Origin: Planctomycetota bacterium
GTDB taxonomy: Bacteria; Planctomycetota; SZUA-567; JAFGNG01
DNA: 5,481 nt
Direction of reading: 5' to 3'
NCBI GenBank assembly: GCA_016927125.1
Contig: JAFGNG010000153.1
Span: forward strand, 1 to 5,481
Every line of letters starts with the position of its first letter. Position 1 is the stretch's first letter. The notes below the pieces were generated by a model. That model made no database searches. It was not told where the DNA came from and was given only the letters and a program-made list of their open reading frames with translations. Below, piece after piece: positions 1-5,154 of this stretch. A program made the position numbers and the translations under genes.

Positions 1-1
1 G

Positions 2-106
2 GAGGACTTCGGCTTATCGGCCCCGATGGAGAAGCTCGCCGAGCACTTCGGCTTCACCGCCGAAAACGTGATAACTCGGATGCGAGAAGAGGGGATGATT
101 GATTAA
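2..106 (+). CDS. tkt: Transketolase, C-terminal end (partial)
   Basis: This is the last 34 codons of a plus-strand gene that enters from the left edge, read in frame 2 and stopping at TAA 104-106. The residues include EDFGLSAPMEKLAEHFGFT followed by AENV. The FG-x-SAP...L...FGFT-x-ENV pattern is the usual C-terminus of full-length transketolases, the thiamine diphosphate enzymes that move two-carbon ketol units in the pentose phosphate and Calvin cycles. The catalytic and cofactor-binding domains lie outside the window, so activity cannot be judged. The assignment rests on a short but characteristic tail. A related thiamine-dependent enzyme is possible, but the SAP motif favours transketolase over split archaeal types or DXP synthase. 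Confidence 0.8.
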   Translation, partial: EDFGLSAPMEKLAEHFGFTAENVITRMREEGMID

Positions 107-166
107 GAGATAAAGTATATTTTATATATATCACTAGTGTCACATTAGAATTATGATACAAACGAC

Positions 167-204
167 TTAGGGGTACGGCTATGCCGTGCCCCTAAAATAT
201 TTTT
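167..204 (+). terminator. Intrinsic terminator after transketolase
   Basis: A 13-bp stem (167-179 with 183-195, one T-G wobble) closes a TAT loop and is followed by AATATTTTT at 196-204. The stem is rich in GC at its centre, with AGGGG pairing with CCCCT. It lies 60 bp after the transketolase stop. On the minus strand the run after the stem is not T-rich (GTCGTTTG), so it is best as a plus-strand terminator, although the stem also lies between two converging genes. Confidence 0.88.
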
Positions 205-240
205 CATAGCAACTATAAGAGACGTTAGAAAACTATTGCT

Positions 241-936
241 CTATATAAGCTCTTTCTTCAAAGCTTCAATGGACATCGGTGGATCTTTTCTATGCAGCAT
301 GGCATGGCAATTTGGACAAACAGGTCTCAGATCTTTAATTGGATTTATAGTCCTTTTTCCACTTGTTGAGGAAAGTGGTCGAATATGATGAACATGGATA
401 AACTCTTTCCCAATCTCACCATAAACCGACTCCATTTTAAGCCCACAAATTGAACAAGCCCATCCATAATGTCTAATGCACTCATCCCGAGCCTTTCTAT
501 CACGCTCATATGCATTTACATAGATTTTTTTTCTGGCGCCTTCGGCATATTCAAGACTTTCTGAAATTTCGTTGGGCAATATGCTTGCGTCTATATATTT
601 ATCTTCCCAGCCAAGTTTTTTAATAGCCTTGCTAAACTGCGGACGCATTATCCAATGCCACCCGTCGTTTCGCTTTTCAAATTCAACAATAATTTTGAGC
701 CGGATCTCAGGCATTTTTTTTATGCCGAGAGCTTCACCAATGGCACGAGCTAATCGGCCATAAAGATTATTAATCGTTACGTAATTAGAATATCCCATTT
801 CCCTTGCCAGTTGTGTGGCGGTTATATCCTTTTCGACATATGAATAGTGAATGCGCAATATTTTAAGTTGATGAGAGCTTGGAGTTATAGCACGAAGAGC
901 CCTACTGAACTGTTCTGCTGTATAGCTGATGCCCAT
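241..936 (-). CDS. HNH endonuclease, McrA-like HNH domain with N-terminal helical domain
   Basis: This is a 231-residue predicted nuclease. The C-terminal half is a zinc-stabilised HNH fold: CSIC (C161, C164), then HVHHIRPLS (H181, H183, H184), then CPNCHAMLH (C207, N209, C210, H211, H215). This layout is that of the McrA-like HNH group, which includes modification-dependent restriction enzymes and many phage or island nucleases. Residues 5-70 resemble a small helical DNA-binding-like domain seen at the N-terminus of some HNH proteins (ITATQLAREMGYSNY, then LYGRLARAIGEALG). Residues 93-110 (WHWIMRP...KKLGW) fit a linker in the same architecture; that recognition is from memory. The ATG at 936 has AGGAG at 946-950, nine bases upstream. 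Base composition stands out: hand counts give 23/60 G+C at 301-360 and 21/60 at 541-600, against 38/60 at 1561-1620 in the next gene. This suggests horizontal acquisition. The gene is single, with no recognisable specificity or methylase partner next to it, so a restriction role is unproven. Confidence 0.85.
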   Translation of the reverse strand: MGISYTAEQFSRALRAITPSSHQLKILRIHYSYVEKDITATQLAREMGYSNYVTINNLYGRLARAIGEALGIKKMPEIRLKIIVEFEKRNDGWHWIMRPQFSKAIKKLGWEDKYIDASILPNEISESLEYAEGARKKIYVNAYERDRKARDECIRHYGWACSICGLKMESVYGEIGKEFIHVHHIRPLSSTSGKRTINPIKDLRPVCPNCHAMLHRKDPPMSIEALKKELI

Positions 937-985
937 CGTGTTATTCTCCTATCATTCAAAAGAGACGATTGACGGGTTTCTTTCC

Positions 986-1053
986 TCACAAACCTATCAC
1001 CTTCACCTCTCCGTCCACCGTCTTTTCAAAACGCTTGCCTGAACGGCGGCTCG
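986..1053 (-). pseudogene. C-terminal remnant of a second creatininase-family gene
   Basis: On the minus strand, codons ending at TGA 986-988 read SRRSGKRFEKTV-D-GEVKVI-G-L-stop. The intact creatininase-family gene ending at 2793 reads SRRSGKRFEKTV-T-GEVKVI-A-L-stop: 18 of the last 20 residues are identical. The DNA differs at about 15 of 63 positions and most changes are synonymous third-position changes. This indicates a paralogue that diverged under protein-level selection before losing its body. Homology ends at about 1053, where the repeat starting GCGGGTGGC begins, and nothing upstream resembles creatininase. With no start codon or metal-binding region it cannot encode an enzyme. It ends 49 bp before the HNH start. 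Any HNH promoter in this gap is not obvious. Confidence 0.88.
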
Positions 1054-1188
1054 CGGGTGGCGCACCCATTATCTGGGTGCGCAGCCGAAGGCTGCAAGAA
1101 GCTAAATCTATTTAGCTTTCCCAATAACAATTAACAAACTTTGCTTCCTGCTGCTGCGCAGCTCACCCGACATGCGGGTGAGCCACCC
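1053..1188. repeat. REPIN/MITE-like unit A with inverted palindromic ends
   Basis: This non-coding unit of about 136 bp is bounded by outward-facing ends. Left end: GCGGGTGG (1053-1060), then an 8-bp hairpin (1061-1068 with 1074-1081, loop TTATC), then a second hairpin (1081-1086 with 1090-1095, loop GAA). The right end, read on the minus strand, is GGGTGGC (1182-1188) with a 9-bp hairpin (1161-1169 with 1175-1183) and the palindrome GCTGCGCAGC (1153-1162). The first 14 bases of the two ends match at 12. Inside are the palindrome AGCTAAAT-CT-ATTTAGCT (1100-1117) and an AT-rich segment CCAATAACAATTAACAAACT (1121-1140), which recurs imperfectly inverted at 1190-1210 just outside the right end. 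There is no ORF of note. No target-site duplication is visible. The transposase that might mobilise it is not in the window. Confidence 0.65.
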
Positions 1189-1234
1189 TAAAGTTATTGT
1201 TAATTATTGGATGAGTATCCCATCCTATATAATC

Positions 1235-1252
1235 CCTCACAAAGCTATAACC
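1235..1252 (-). pseudogene. Second, very short creatininase-like gene end
   Basis: The 18 bases CCTCACAAAGCTATAACC match the 3' end of the intact creatininase-family gene (2791-2808) at 17 positions. On the minus strand they read V-I-A-L-stop, the exact C-terminus of that protein, with TGA at 1237-1239. The match ends at 1252, where repeat unit B begins with GCGGGTGG, the same kind of junction as at 1053. The fragment is short, so chance cannot be excluded. The matching junction type and the nearby longer remnant favour real homology. Confidence 0.5.
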
Positions 1253-1411
1253 GCGGGTGGCACCGATTGCTTGTCAATCGGTGCGCTGAAAGCGATAAAG
1301 GTTATGTGATTAAATTATGCCCAACGCTAAATAATAATATCTAGAAATAAATTATTCTTCACCTTCATCTCACTGACGTTCACACCGATTGCAAGCAATC
1401 GGTGTTACCCG
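1253..1411. repeat. REPIN/MITE-like unit B with 17-bp inverted ends
   Basis: This unit is about 159 bp and has terminal inverted repeats of 17 bp: CGGGTGGCACCGATTGC at 1254-1270 and its near reverse complement at 1395-1411 (15 of 17 match, GG against AA). Each end folds into a hairpin: 1261-1269 with 1275-1283 (loop CTTGT), and 1382-1391 with 1396-1405 (loop CAAG). A second small hairpin, CGCT-GAA-AGCG, follows the left end at 1284-1294, with the same GAA loop as in unit A. ATAACC (1247-1252) and GGTTAT (1300-1305) can extend the left structure. The interior (1306-1380) is AT-rich and has no convincing gene. The right end lies 12 bp from the stop of the DUF1566 gene. It lacks a T-run on the minus strand, so it is not an obvious intrinsic terminator, though the hairpin could still stabilise the mRNA 3' end. 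Confidence 0.65.
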
Positions 1412-1423
1412 TTTATTTTGATG

Positions 1424-2737
1424 CTATGGCCGCCAAGGTGGTGACTGGGGTTTCTTTTTGATTGCCGGGCCGGTCAAACAGGGTTCGGCAACCCCGCCCC
1501 GGACAGCCCGGGCCATATTTTTAATGCGAATGATATCCTCCTGCGGCCCCCGGCCGCGGGGAAATTGGGAAGCCTCGCCGGTCTTGGGATCGCTTCGCTG
1601 CGAGCCCGCGCCGTGAACATCCAGCAACCGGTACTTGTTAGTGCGCAGGTCAAGAACCCAGCCCAAGGCTCTGCCAAAGGCGATATAAGCCGCATTGCGG
1701 GCATCCTGGAGGTTGCAATGGCTTGTGCTTGACCAGTAATAAGCATAATCCTGGTTGCCCTCTTCGTCTTCGATCGCAGTGGCCTCGAAGACCGGGTCAA
1801 TAGTTGCCGACTTGGTCGCATCCGGGCAGCGGGAATAATCGACAATACTTTGCAGTTCCTTGATATTGGGCAGGCGCCAATCGGAATAGCCGCCGGAGTC
1901 TAAATTCTCCGCCCAGGCCAAGGCCTGGCCCCACGTCATGGTTTCACCGCTGTCGGCCTTGGTCCACATCAGGCCGGTGGCATGATCCAAAATCGTGCCG
2001 TCGCCATTATCCACGAATTTGTTCTTACCATACTCAGGATTACCCCGGACATATAAGGCGTAGAAGGTCTTTTCGCCCTTGGGAGTCATCAGGCCATAGC
2101 CCTTGATCCGGCCATCCGCAAAATTGACGCCGAACATGGTTTGATTGTTGAGCATGGTCACACTGCTATAGAGCGTGCTGCTGGCAAACTGGGAATCAAT
2201 CAGACGGTCGCCATATTTAGCCTGGCCGTATTGAAACTTGAAAAACTTGGGGTTGATAAACGGCCGCAACTCGTCCCGGTTCCTGCTCTTGGGATCCGGA
2301 TCAATGCCATTGAATAAAATCAGTGAATACAGCTCCTTGATGCTCGGCAACCGCCAATCAGCATGCCCGCCAATCTTGCATTTTGGCGCCCCGGCCACTG
2401 CTTTCGCAAAAGATTTTTTATCCCCGGGATCCTGCGTCCACATCAGCCCGGTATTCAGGTCTGACACTGTGCCATCGCCGTGGTCCTGATAGGCAGGCTG
2501 GTTGCCGCGGTACTGCGCGTCCTGGCCGAAAAAGCCCCTGTCCGGGGCGGGGTATTCAATTTCCTTGGAATTGTTATAGCACCGCTTCTGGCTGGTATCG
2601 ACAATACTATAGGTAATCTCCGGGGTTGCCTTGTCCTGGCTGGCAGCGTTCACTTCCTCGGCCGCTCCGATCCGGAGAGAGGCAAAAACAATTAGTAAAC
2701 AGGCAAACATCGCTGTCCGGACTAGTAATGAATGCAT
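1424..2737 (-). CDS. Secreted protein with two Lcl_C (DUF1566) domains
   Basis: This 437-residue protein has a Sec-type signal peptide: hydrophobic residues 9-20 and a likely signal peptidase I site near IGA-A at 23-25. Two DUF1566/Lcl_C domains follow (the family named after the Legionella collagen-like protein C-terminus). Repeat 1 spans about 83-232: DHGDGT 85-90, GLMW 97-100, WRLPSIKEL 128-136, YVRG 229-232. Repeat 2 spans about 241-416: DNGDGT 243-248, GLMW 255-258, WRLPNIKEL 287-295, YYWSSTS 333-339, AVRGG 411-415. In repeat 1 the usual YWSST segment is altered to FASSTLYSS (184-192). Domain function is poorly known; it is generally found in extracytoplasmic proteins and may bind surface or carbohydrate partners. 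The tail (about 417-437) is rich in Pro and Lys. The ATG has GGGAGG at 2744-2749, six bases upstream. It sits 55 bp after the creatininase gene and may be co-transcribed with it. Confidence 0.87.
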   Translation of the reverse strand: MHSLLVRTAMFACLLIVFASLRIGAAEEVNAASQDKATPEITYSIVDTSQKRCYNNSKEIEYPAPDRGFFGQDAQYRGNQPAYQDHGDGTVSDLNTGLMWTQDPGDKKSFAKAVAGAPKCKIGGHADWRLPSIKELYSLILFNGIDPDPKSRNRDELRPFINPKFFKFQYGQAKYGDRLIDSQFASSTLYSSVTMLNNQTMFGVNFADGRIKGYGLMTPKGEKTFYALYVRGNPEYGKNKFVDNGDGTILDHATGLMWTKADSGETMTWGQALAWAENLDSGGYSDWRLPNIKELQSIVDYSRCPDATKSATIDPVFEATAIEDEEGNQDYAYYWSSTSHCNLQDARNAAYIAFGRALGWVLDLRTNKYRLLDVHGAGSQRSDPKTGEASQFPRGRGPQEDIIRIKNMARAVRGGVAEPCLTGPAIKKKPQSPPWRP

Positions 2738-2761
2738 TTATAACCTCCCGAAACTCATCCT

Positions 2762-2785
2762 GATAGTAGCGCTACCGCGACTATC
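2762..2785. other. Intergenic hairpin between creatininase and DUF1566 genes
   Basis: GATAGT (2762-2767) pairs with ACTATC (2780-2785) and GCG (2769-2771) with CGC (2776-2778). An A-G mismatch separates the two helices and the loop is CTAC. No T-run follows on the minus strand, so it is not a typical terminator. Within a 55-bp intergenic gap it could be an mRNA processing or stability element, or it could be incidental. Confidence 0.4.
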
Positions 2786-2792
2786 TGTCACC

Positions 2793-3647
2793 TTACAAAG
2801 CTATAACCTTCACCTCACCTGTTACTGTTTTTTCAAACCGCTTACCCGAGCGTCGGCTCGTTTCGGCCTGGTGAAGGACTTCGGTAAGTTCCTTGGCCGC
2901 GTTTTTGATGATTTCGTTGGTGATCTTCCTGCCGAGTTGGGCGCTGGCCTTTTCGGGATGCCCCATCACGCCGACGTGGATGCGGGGGTCCTGCTCGCTG
3001 GTGGGGATCTCCTGCGGATCCTTGGTCAGGCTGGTATGCCGCAGAAAGGTGTCGGGATTATCGCTAATCCTTTTAGCAAGCCTGGCCTGGTCGACCGGGC
3101 GTTCTTTACGCACTTCCTTTGGGAACCAGTCCAGAATGAAGGAAGTTTCAACCAGCCCGGCGTGGCAATCATGATTCTGCCGGGCGACTTCCTGCCAGGT
3201 GGGTGAATAGCGGTAGATCCGGAGCAGTAAAATTAAAGTTTCCTTCATCACGGGGCTGAACCACTTCTGAAGCCGCAGTGATTCCTTCAGGCTGCCCAGG
3301 GCTTCGCCGCCGCCGTGGCCGGGAAGGATAATGATATTACGGAAGCCCTGCAGTGCCAGGGATTCGATAATCTCCCCCACCATGGCGGAGAAGGTGTTGG
3401 GCTTGACATTGATAGTACCGGGGAGCGTCCCGCCGGAAAAACAGTAGTTTAAGGTCGGCGCGACCAGGCAACCGAGCTTTTTCGCCAGCTTCTCACCGAT
3501 GACGGTGGCATTGCGGATGTCGGTGTCCAGCGGCAGGTGGTAGCCGTGCTGCTCCACCACGCCATACGGCAGGATAATAGTATGGTTCTTCTTGAGGTAC
3601 TCCCGCACCTCTTCGACCGTCATTTCACCCATTCTGACTTGAGGCAT
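2793..3647 (-). CDS. Creatininase-family metal-dependent amidohydrolase
   Basis: This is a 284-residue cytosolic protein with no signal peptide. The creatininase superfamily includes creatininase, formamide hydrolases of flavin and riboflavin pathways, and MftE of mycofactocin maturation. Members bind divalent metals and open or cleave amide bonds. Visible signatures: ILPYGVVEQHGYHLPLDTD (25-43), with likely ligands E32, H34 and D43; LPGHGGGE (108-115), with H111; and HAGLVETS (162-169), with E167. The usual NGHGGN is here PGHGGGE, a change next to the metal site. The C-terminal tail from about 265 is basic and is the part duplicated at 986-1053. Start choice: an in-frame TTG at 3662 would add five residues, but AAGGA at 3654-3658 lies inside that extension and six bases before the ATG at 3645-3647, so the ATG is the real start. 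It follows the methyltransferase by 51 bp. The substrate cannot be deduced. Confidence 0.88.
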   Translation of the reverse strand: MPQVRMGEMTVEEVREYLKKNHTIILPYGVVEQHGYHLPLDTDIRNATVIGEKLAKKLGCLVAPTLNYCFSGGTLPGTINVKPNTFSAMVGEIIESLALQGFRNIIILPGHGGGEALGSLKESLRLQKWFSPVMKETLILLLRIYRYSPTWQEVARQNHDCHAGLVETSFILDWFPKEVRKERPVDQARLAKRISDNPDTFLRHTSLTKDPQEIPTSEQDPRIHVGVMGHPEKASAQLGRKITNEIIKNAAKELTEVLHQAETSRRSGKRFEKTVTGEVKVIAL

Positions 3648-3652
3648 GGTTG

Positions 3653-3659
3653 TTCCTTT
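3653..3659 (-). promoter_or_regulatory. Ribosome binding site fixing the creatininase start
   Basis: AAAGGAA on the minus strand lies six bases upstream of the ATG at 3645-3647. An alternative in-frame TTG start at 3660-3662 would put this site inside the coding sequence and has no comparable site of its own. Confidence 0.75.
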
Positions 3660-3698
3660 CAAGAGAGGGAAATTAAGTTGGTGGCTTGCTTGCTGTTA

Positions 3699-4442
3699 TT
3701 AAGTTTTCACTGCCGCAACACAGAGATAGCTTAAGGGATCATCATCATGGCATAAATTCACCCGGAAGAGCTTGGGCACAAGACCGTTTTGCTTGAGACC
3801 TTTTAAAGTCAATTGCCAATGTTCAATATATCTCATCGGCACATAATATTTGCCCTCAACTTTAATGCTGCCCTGGTACTGCTCTGCCCCAGGTATCGCA
3901 TGATAAATGCAGCCATTACGGATCAGGCCGTGCTTTTGTCGAAACCGGGATCGCAGGATGGGTTTTGCCATGGTGAGCAGAACTAAACCTCCGCCGGGTT
4001 TTAGAACCCGCCTGGCCTCGCGCAGAAATGCTGTCCGATCCCGCAGGGCAGTAAGGCAATGAAAACACTGGCCGTCGATTGCCAAATCAAAACTGGCATC
4101 CTCTATTTGGGTGAGAGCGGTAACATCACCAACCATAAAATATATATTATGCCTCTGGGTTTGGCTGCGCGCCATTTTAACAGCGGTATCGCTGATATCT
4201 ACGCCTATTCCGTTCCACCCTTTTGTGCCAAACCAACGCAGCAGAGGCCCGGTTCCACAACCCAGCTCTAACACCCGGCCATGCTTTGCCAGCCAGGGTT
4301 GCTTGAGAATATCCATCAGAAAGTGTTTGGTAGAGATGTCCAAGGCATCCTGGCCGGCGCGCTCATTCCATGAGGCAACGCCTTGTTTTTTCATTCGTTG
4401 ATATTCAAGTTCGTGGGCAAGGTATGGCTTTTGGCGAGGCAT
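3699..4442 (-). CDS. Class I SAM-dependent methyltransferase
   Basis: This 247-residue protein has a Rossmann-type methyltransferase core. Motif I is VLELGCGTG (57-65), the SAM glycine loop. It is followed by GVDIS (80-84, acidic residue for the ribose), VGDVT (104-108), FDLAIDGQCFHCL (118-130, motif IV region) and RVLKPGG (145-151, motif VI region). These match the Methyltransf_11/25-type small-molecule methyltransferases. An N-terminal helical stretch (1-50, with HELEYQRMKKQGVASWNERAG at about 10-30) and a C-terminal region (about 160-247) probably set substrate specificity. Neither points to a known substrate. The ATG at 4442 has AGGA about nine bases upstream. It lies 43 bp after the coiled-coil gene and 51 bp before the creatininase-family gene, so co-transcription is plausible. 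A shared pathway with the creatininase homologue is inference only. Confidence 0.88.
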   Translation of the reverse strand: MPRQKPYLAHELEYQRMKKQGVASWNERAGQDALDISTKHFLMDILKQPWLAKHGRVLELGCGTGPLLRWFGTKGWNGIGVDISDTAVKMARSQTQRHNIYFMVGDVTALTQIEDASFDLAIDGQCFHCLTALRDRTAFLREARRVLKPGGGLVLLTMAKPILRSRFRQKHGLIRNGCIYHAIPGAEQYQGSIKVEGKYYVPMRYIEHWQLTLKGLKQNGLVPKLFRVNLCHDDDPLSYLCVAAVKT

Positions 4443-4490
4443 GGTGATTATCCTGCAGATCTTAAATCAATAGGTGTCTTATAACTCACC
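4443..4490. other. Bulged inverted repeat in the gap before the methyltransferase gene
   Basis: GGTGATTAT (4443-4451) can pair with ATAACTCACC (4481-4490) with one bulged C, spanning nearly the whole gap between the coiled-coil gene and the methyltransferase gene. The pairing would involve the region between the upstream stop codon and the methyltransferase start. The loop is long (29 bases) and there is no T-run, so it is a weak candidate for translational control rather than a terminator. Confidence 0.25.
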
Positions 4491-5070
4491 CCTCCCATAA
4501 CCCCTCTGTTTTACGCAGGGCTTTGGGCTGCCCCAGGATCTCGGAGAGGATGACGGCCTCGCGCAGGATGGCGCGGTTGCCGCGCAGGTGGCGGTGGAGC
4601 TGCTTGAGCTGGATGCCTTTGCTGGGTTGGGAGGCTTTTTTAGCCTGTTTCCCATGCGATGCCGCCTCTACTTTCAGCTTTGCGCGGTAAACATCCTTGA
4701 TTTTTCTCGCATCCTGCTCGGCCTTGAGTTCCTGCCGGCGTTGCTGTTCCAACTTCGCGGCCTCGCGTTCGACGCGGCGGTGCTCCTGCTCCAGTTTATG
4801 CTGCCGGGCTTCCTGCTGGCGGCGGCGCTGTGCTTCCCGGTTCACGGAGCGGGTGAAATCAACCTCCTCCGCCCTCTCCTCTGTGTCCGAGTGGGCGAGG
4901 TATTCCGTCATGCTCATGGGCCTCGGCGCGTCCGGTCGGGCACTGGCGGGCTGCGCCACCGGAGGCGGGGCGGGTTGATAGCGACGCTGGGCCCCGCTAC
5001 CCCCCTGCGGAGCGCCAGCGCGCTTTTTCAATTCTTCCAGCCATTTCTGTAAATCACCCTGGTCCGCCAT
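4486..5070 (-). CDS. Proline-rich, charged coiled-coil protein encoded after floA
   Basis: This is a 194-residue hypothetical protein without a signal peptide or membrane segment. Residues 1-20 form a short amphipathic helix (LQKWLEELKKRAG). Residues 21-52 are low-complexity Pro/Ala/Gln/Gly, and PMSMTEYLAH is at 51-60. Residues 64-125 are a highly charged Glu/Arg/Gln/Lys stretch that should form a coiled coil. A separate C-terminal motif at about 157-186 (LKQLHRHLRGNRAILREAVIL, then SEILGQPKALR) looks like a folded helical segment. I recall similar C-termini in hypothetical proteins beside FloA in planctomycete-like genomes, but cannot check this here. The ATG at 5070 has TGAGG at 5081-5085, ten bases upstream. 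It lies 84 bp after the floA stop, so it is a candidate flotillin partner, for example a scaffold or membrane-microdomain factor; this is inference. The internal opposite-strand frame is a shadow. Confidence 0.75.
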   Translation of the reverse strand: MADQGDLQKWLEELKKRAGAPQGGSGAQRRYQPAPPPVAQPASARPDAPRPMSMTEYLAHSDTEERAEEVDFTRSVNREAQRRRQQEARQHKLEQEHRRVEREAAKLEQQRRQELKAEQDARKIKDVYRAKLKVEAASHGKQAKKASQPSKGIQLKQLHRHLRGNRAILREAVILSEILGQPKALRKTEGLWEG

Positions 5071-5154
5071 GGTTTTATTACCTCAGGCTTAGTGAGCTGA
5101 CAGGGGGCAATTTCATCGCAGCCTGCCAGCGTGGGTTAATCTCAAGTAATAAAA

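Noticed and set aside
1358..1381. A third creatininase-like tail (minus strand reads V-N-V-S-E-M-K-V-K)
   Set aside because: It only loosely resembles the V-x-G-E-V-K-V ending, needs a gap, and runs on without a stop at the expected place. It is too weak to call.
1253..1411. Integron attC-like site, because of variable palindromes with conserved flanks
   Set aside because: The required core boxes are absent: the candidate GTTATGT near 1301 does not fit GTTRRRY, and no integrase or cassette array is present.
1053..1411. CRISPR array
   Set aside because: The repeats are inverted pairs of differing sequence and spacing, not direct repeats of constant length with regular spacers, and no cas gene is seen.
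2631..3206. Plus-strand open frame of 191 codons
   Set aside because: It lies opposite the creatininase and DUF1566 genes, has no recognisable domain or ribosome binding site, and the opposing frames carry clear family motifs.
3648..3662. TTG start adding five residues to the creatininase-family protein
   Set aside because: The ribosome binding site AAAGGAA falls inside the extension and is properly spaced for the ATG at 3645-3647.
4588..5052. Plus-strand open frame of 154 codons with hydrophobic stretches
   Set aside because: It is the antisense of the Glu/Gln/Arg-rich coiled coil, which naturally gives Leu-rich sequence. There is no supporting start signal.
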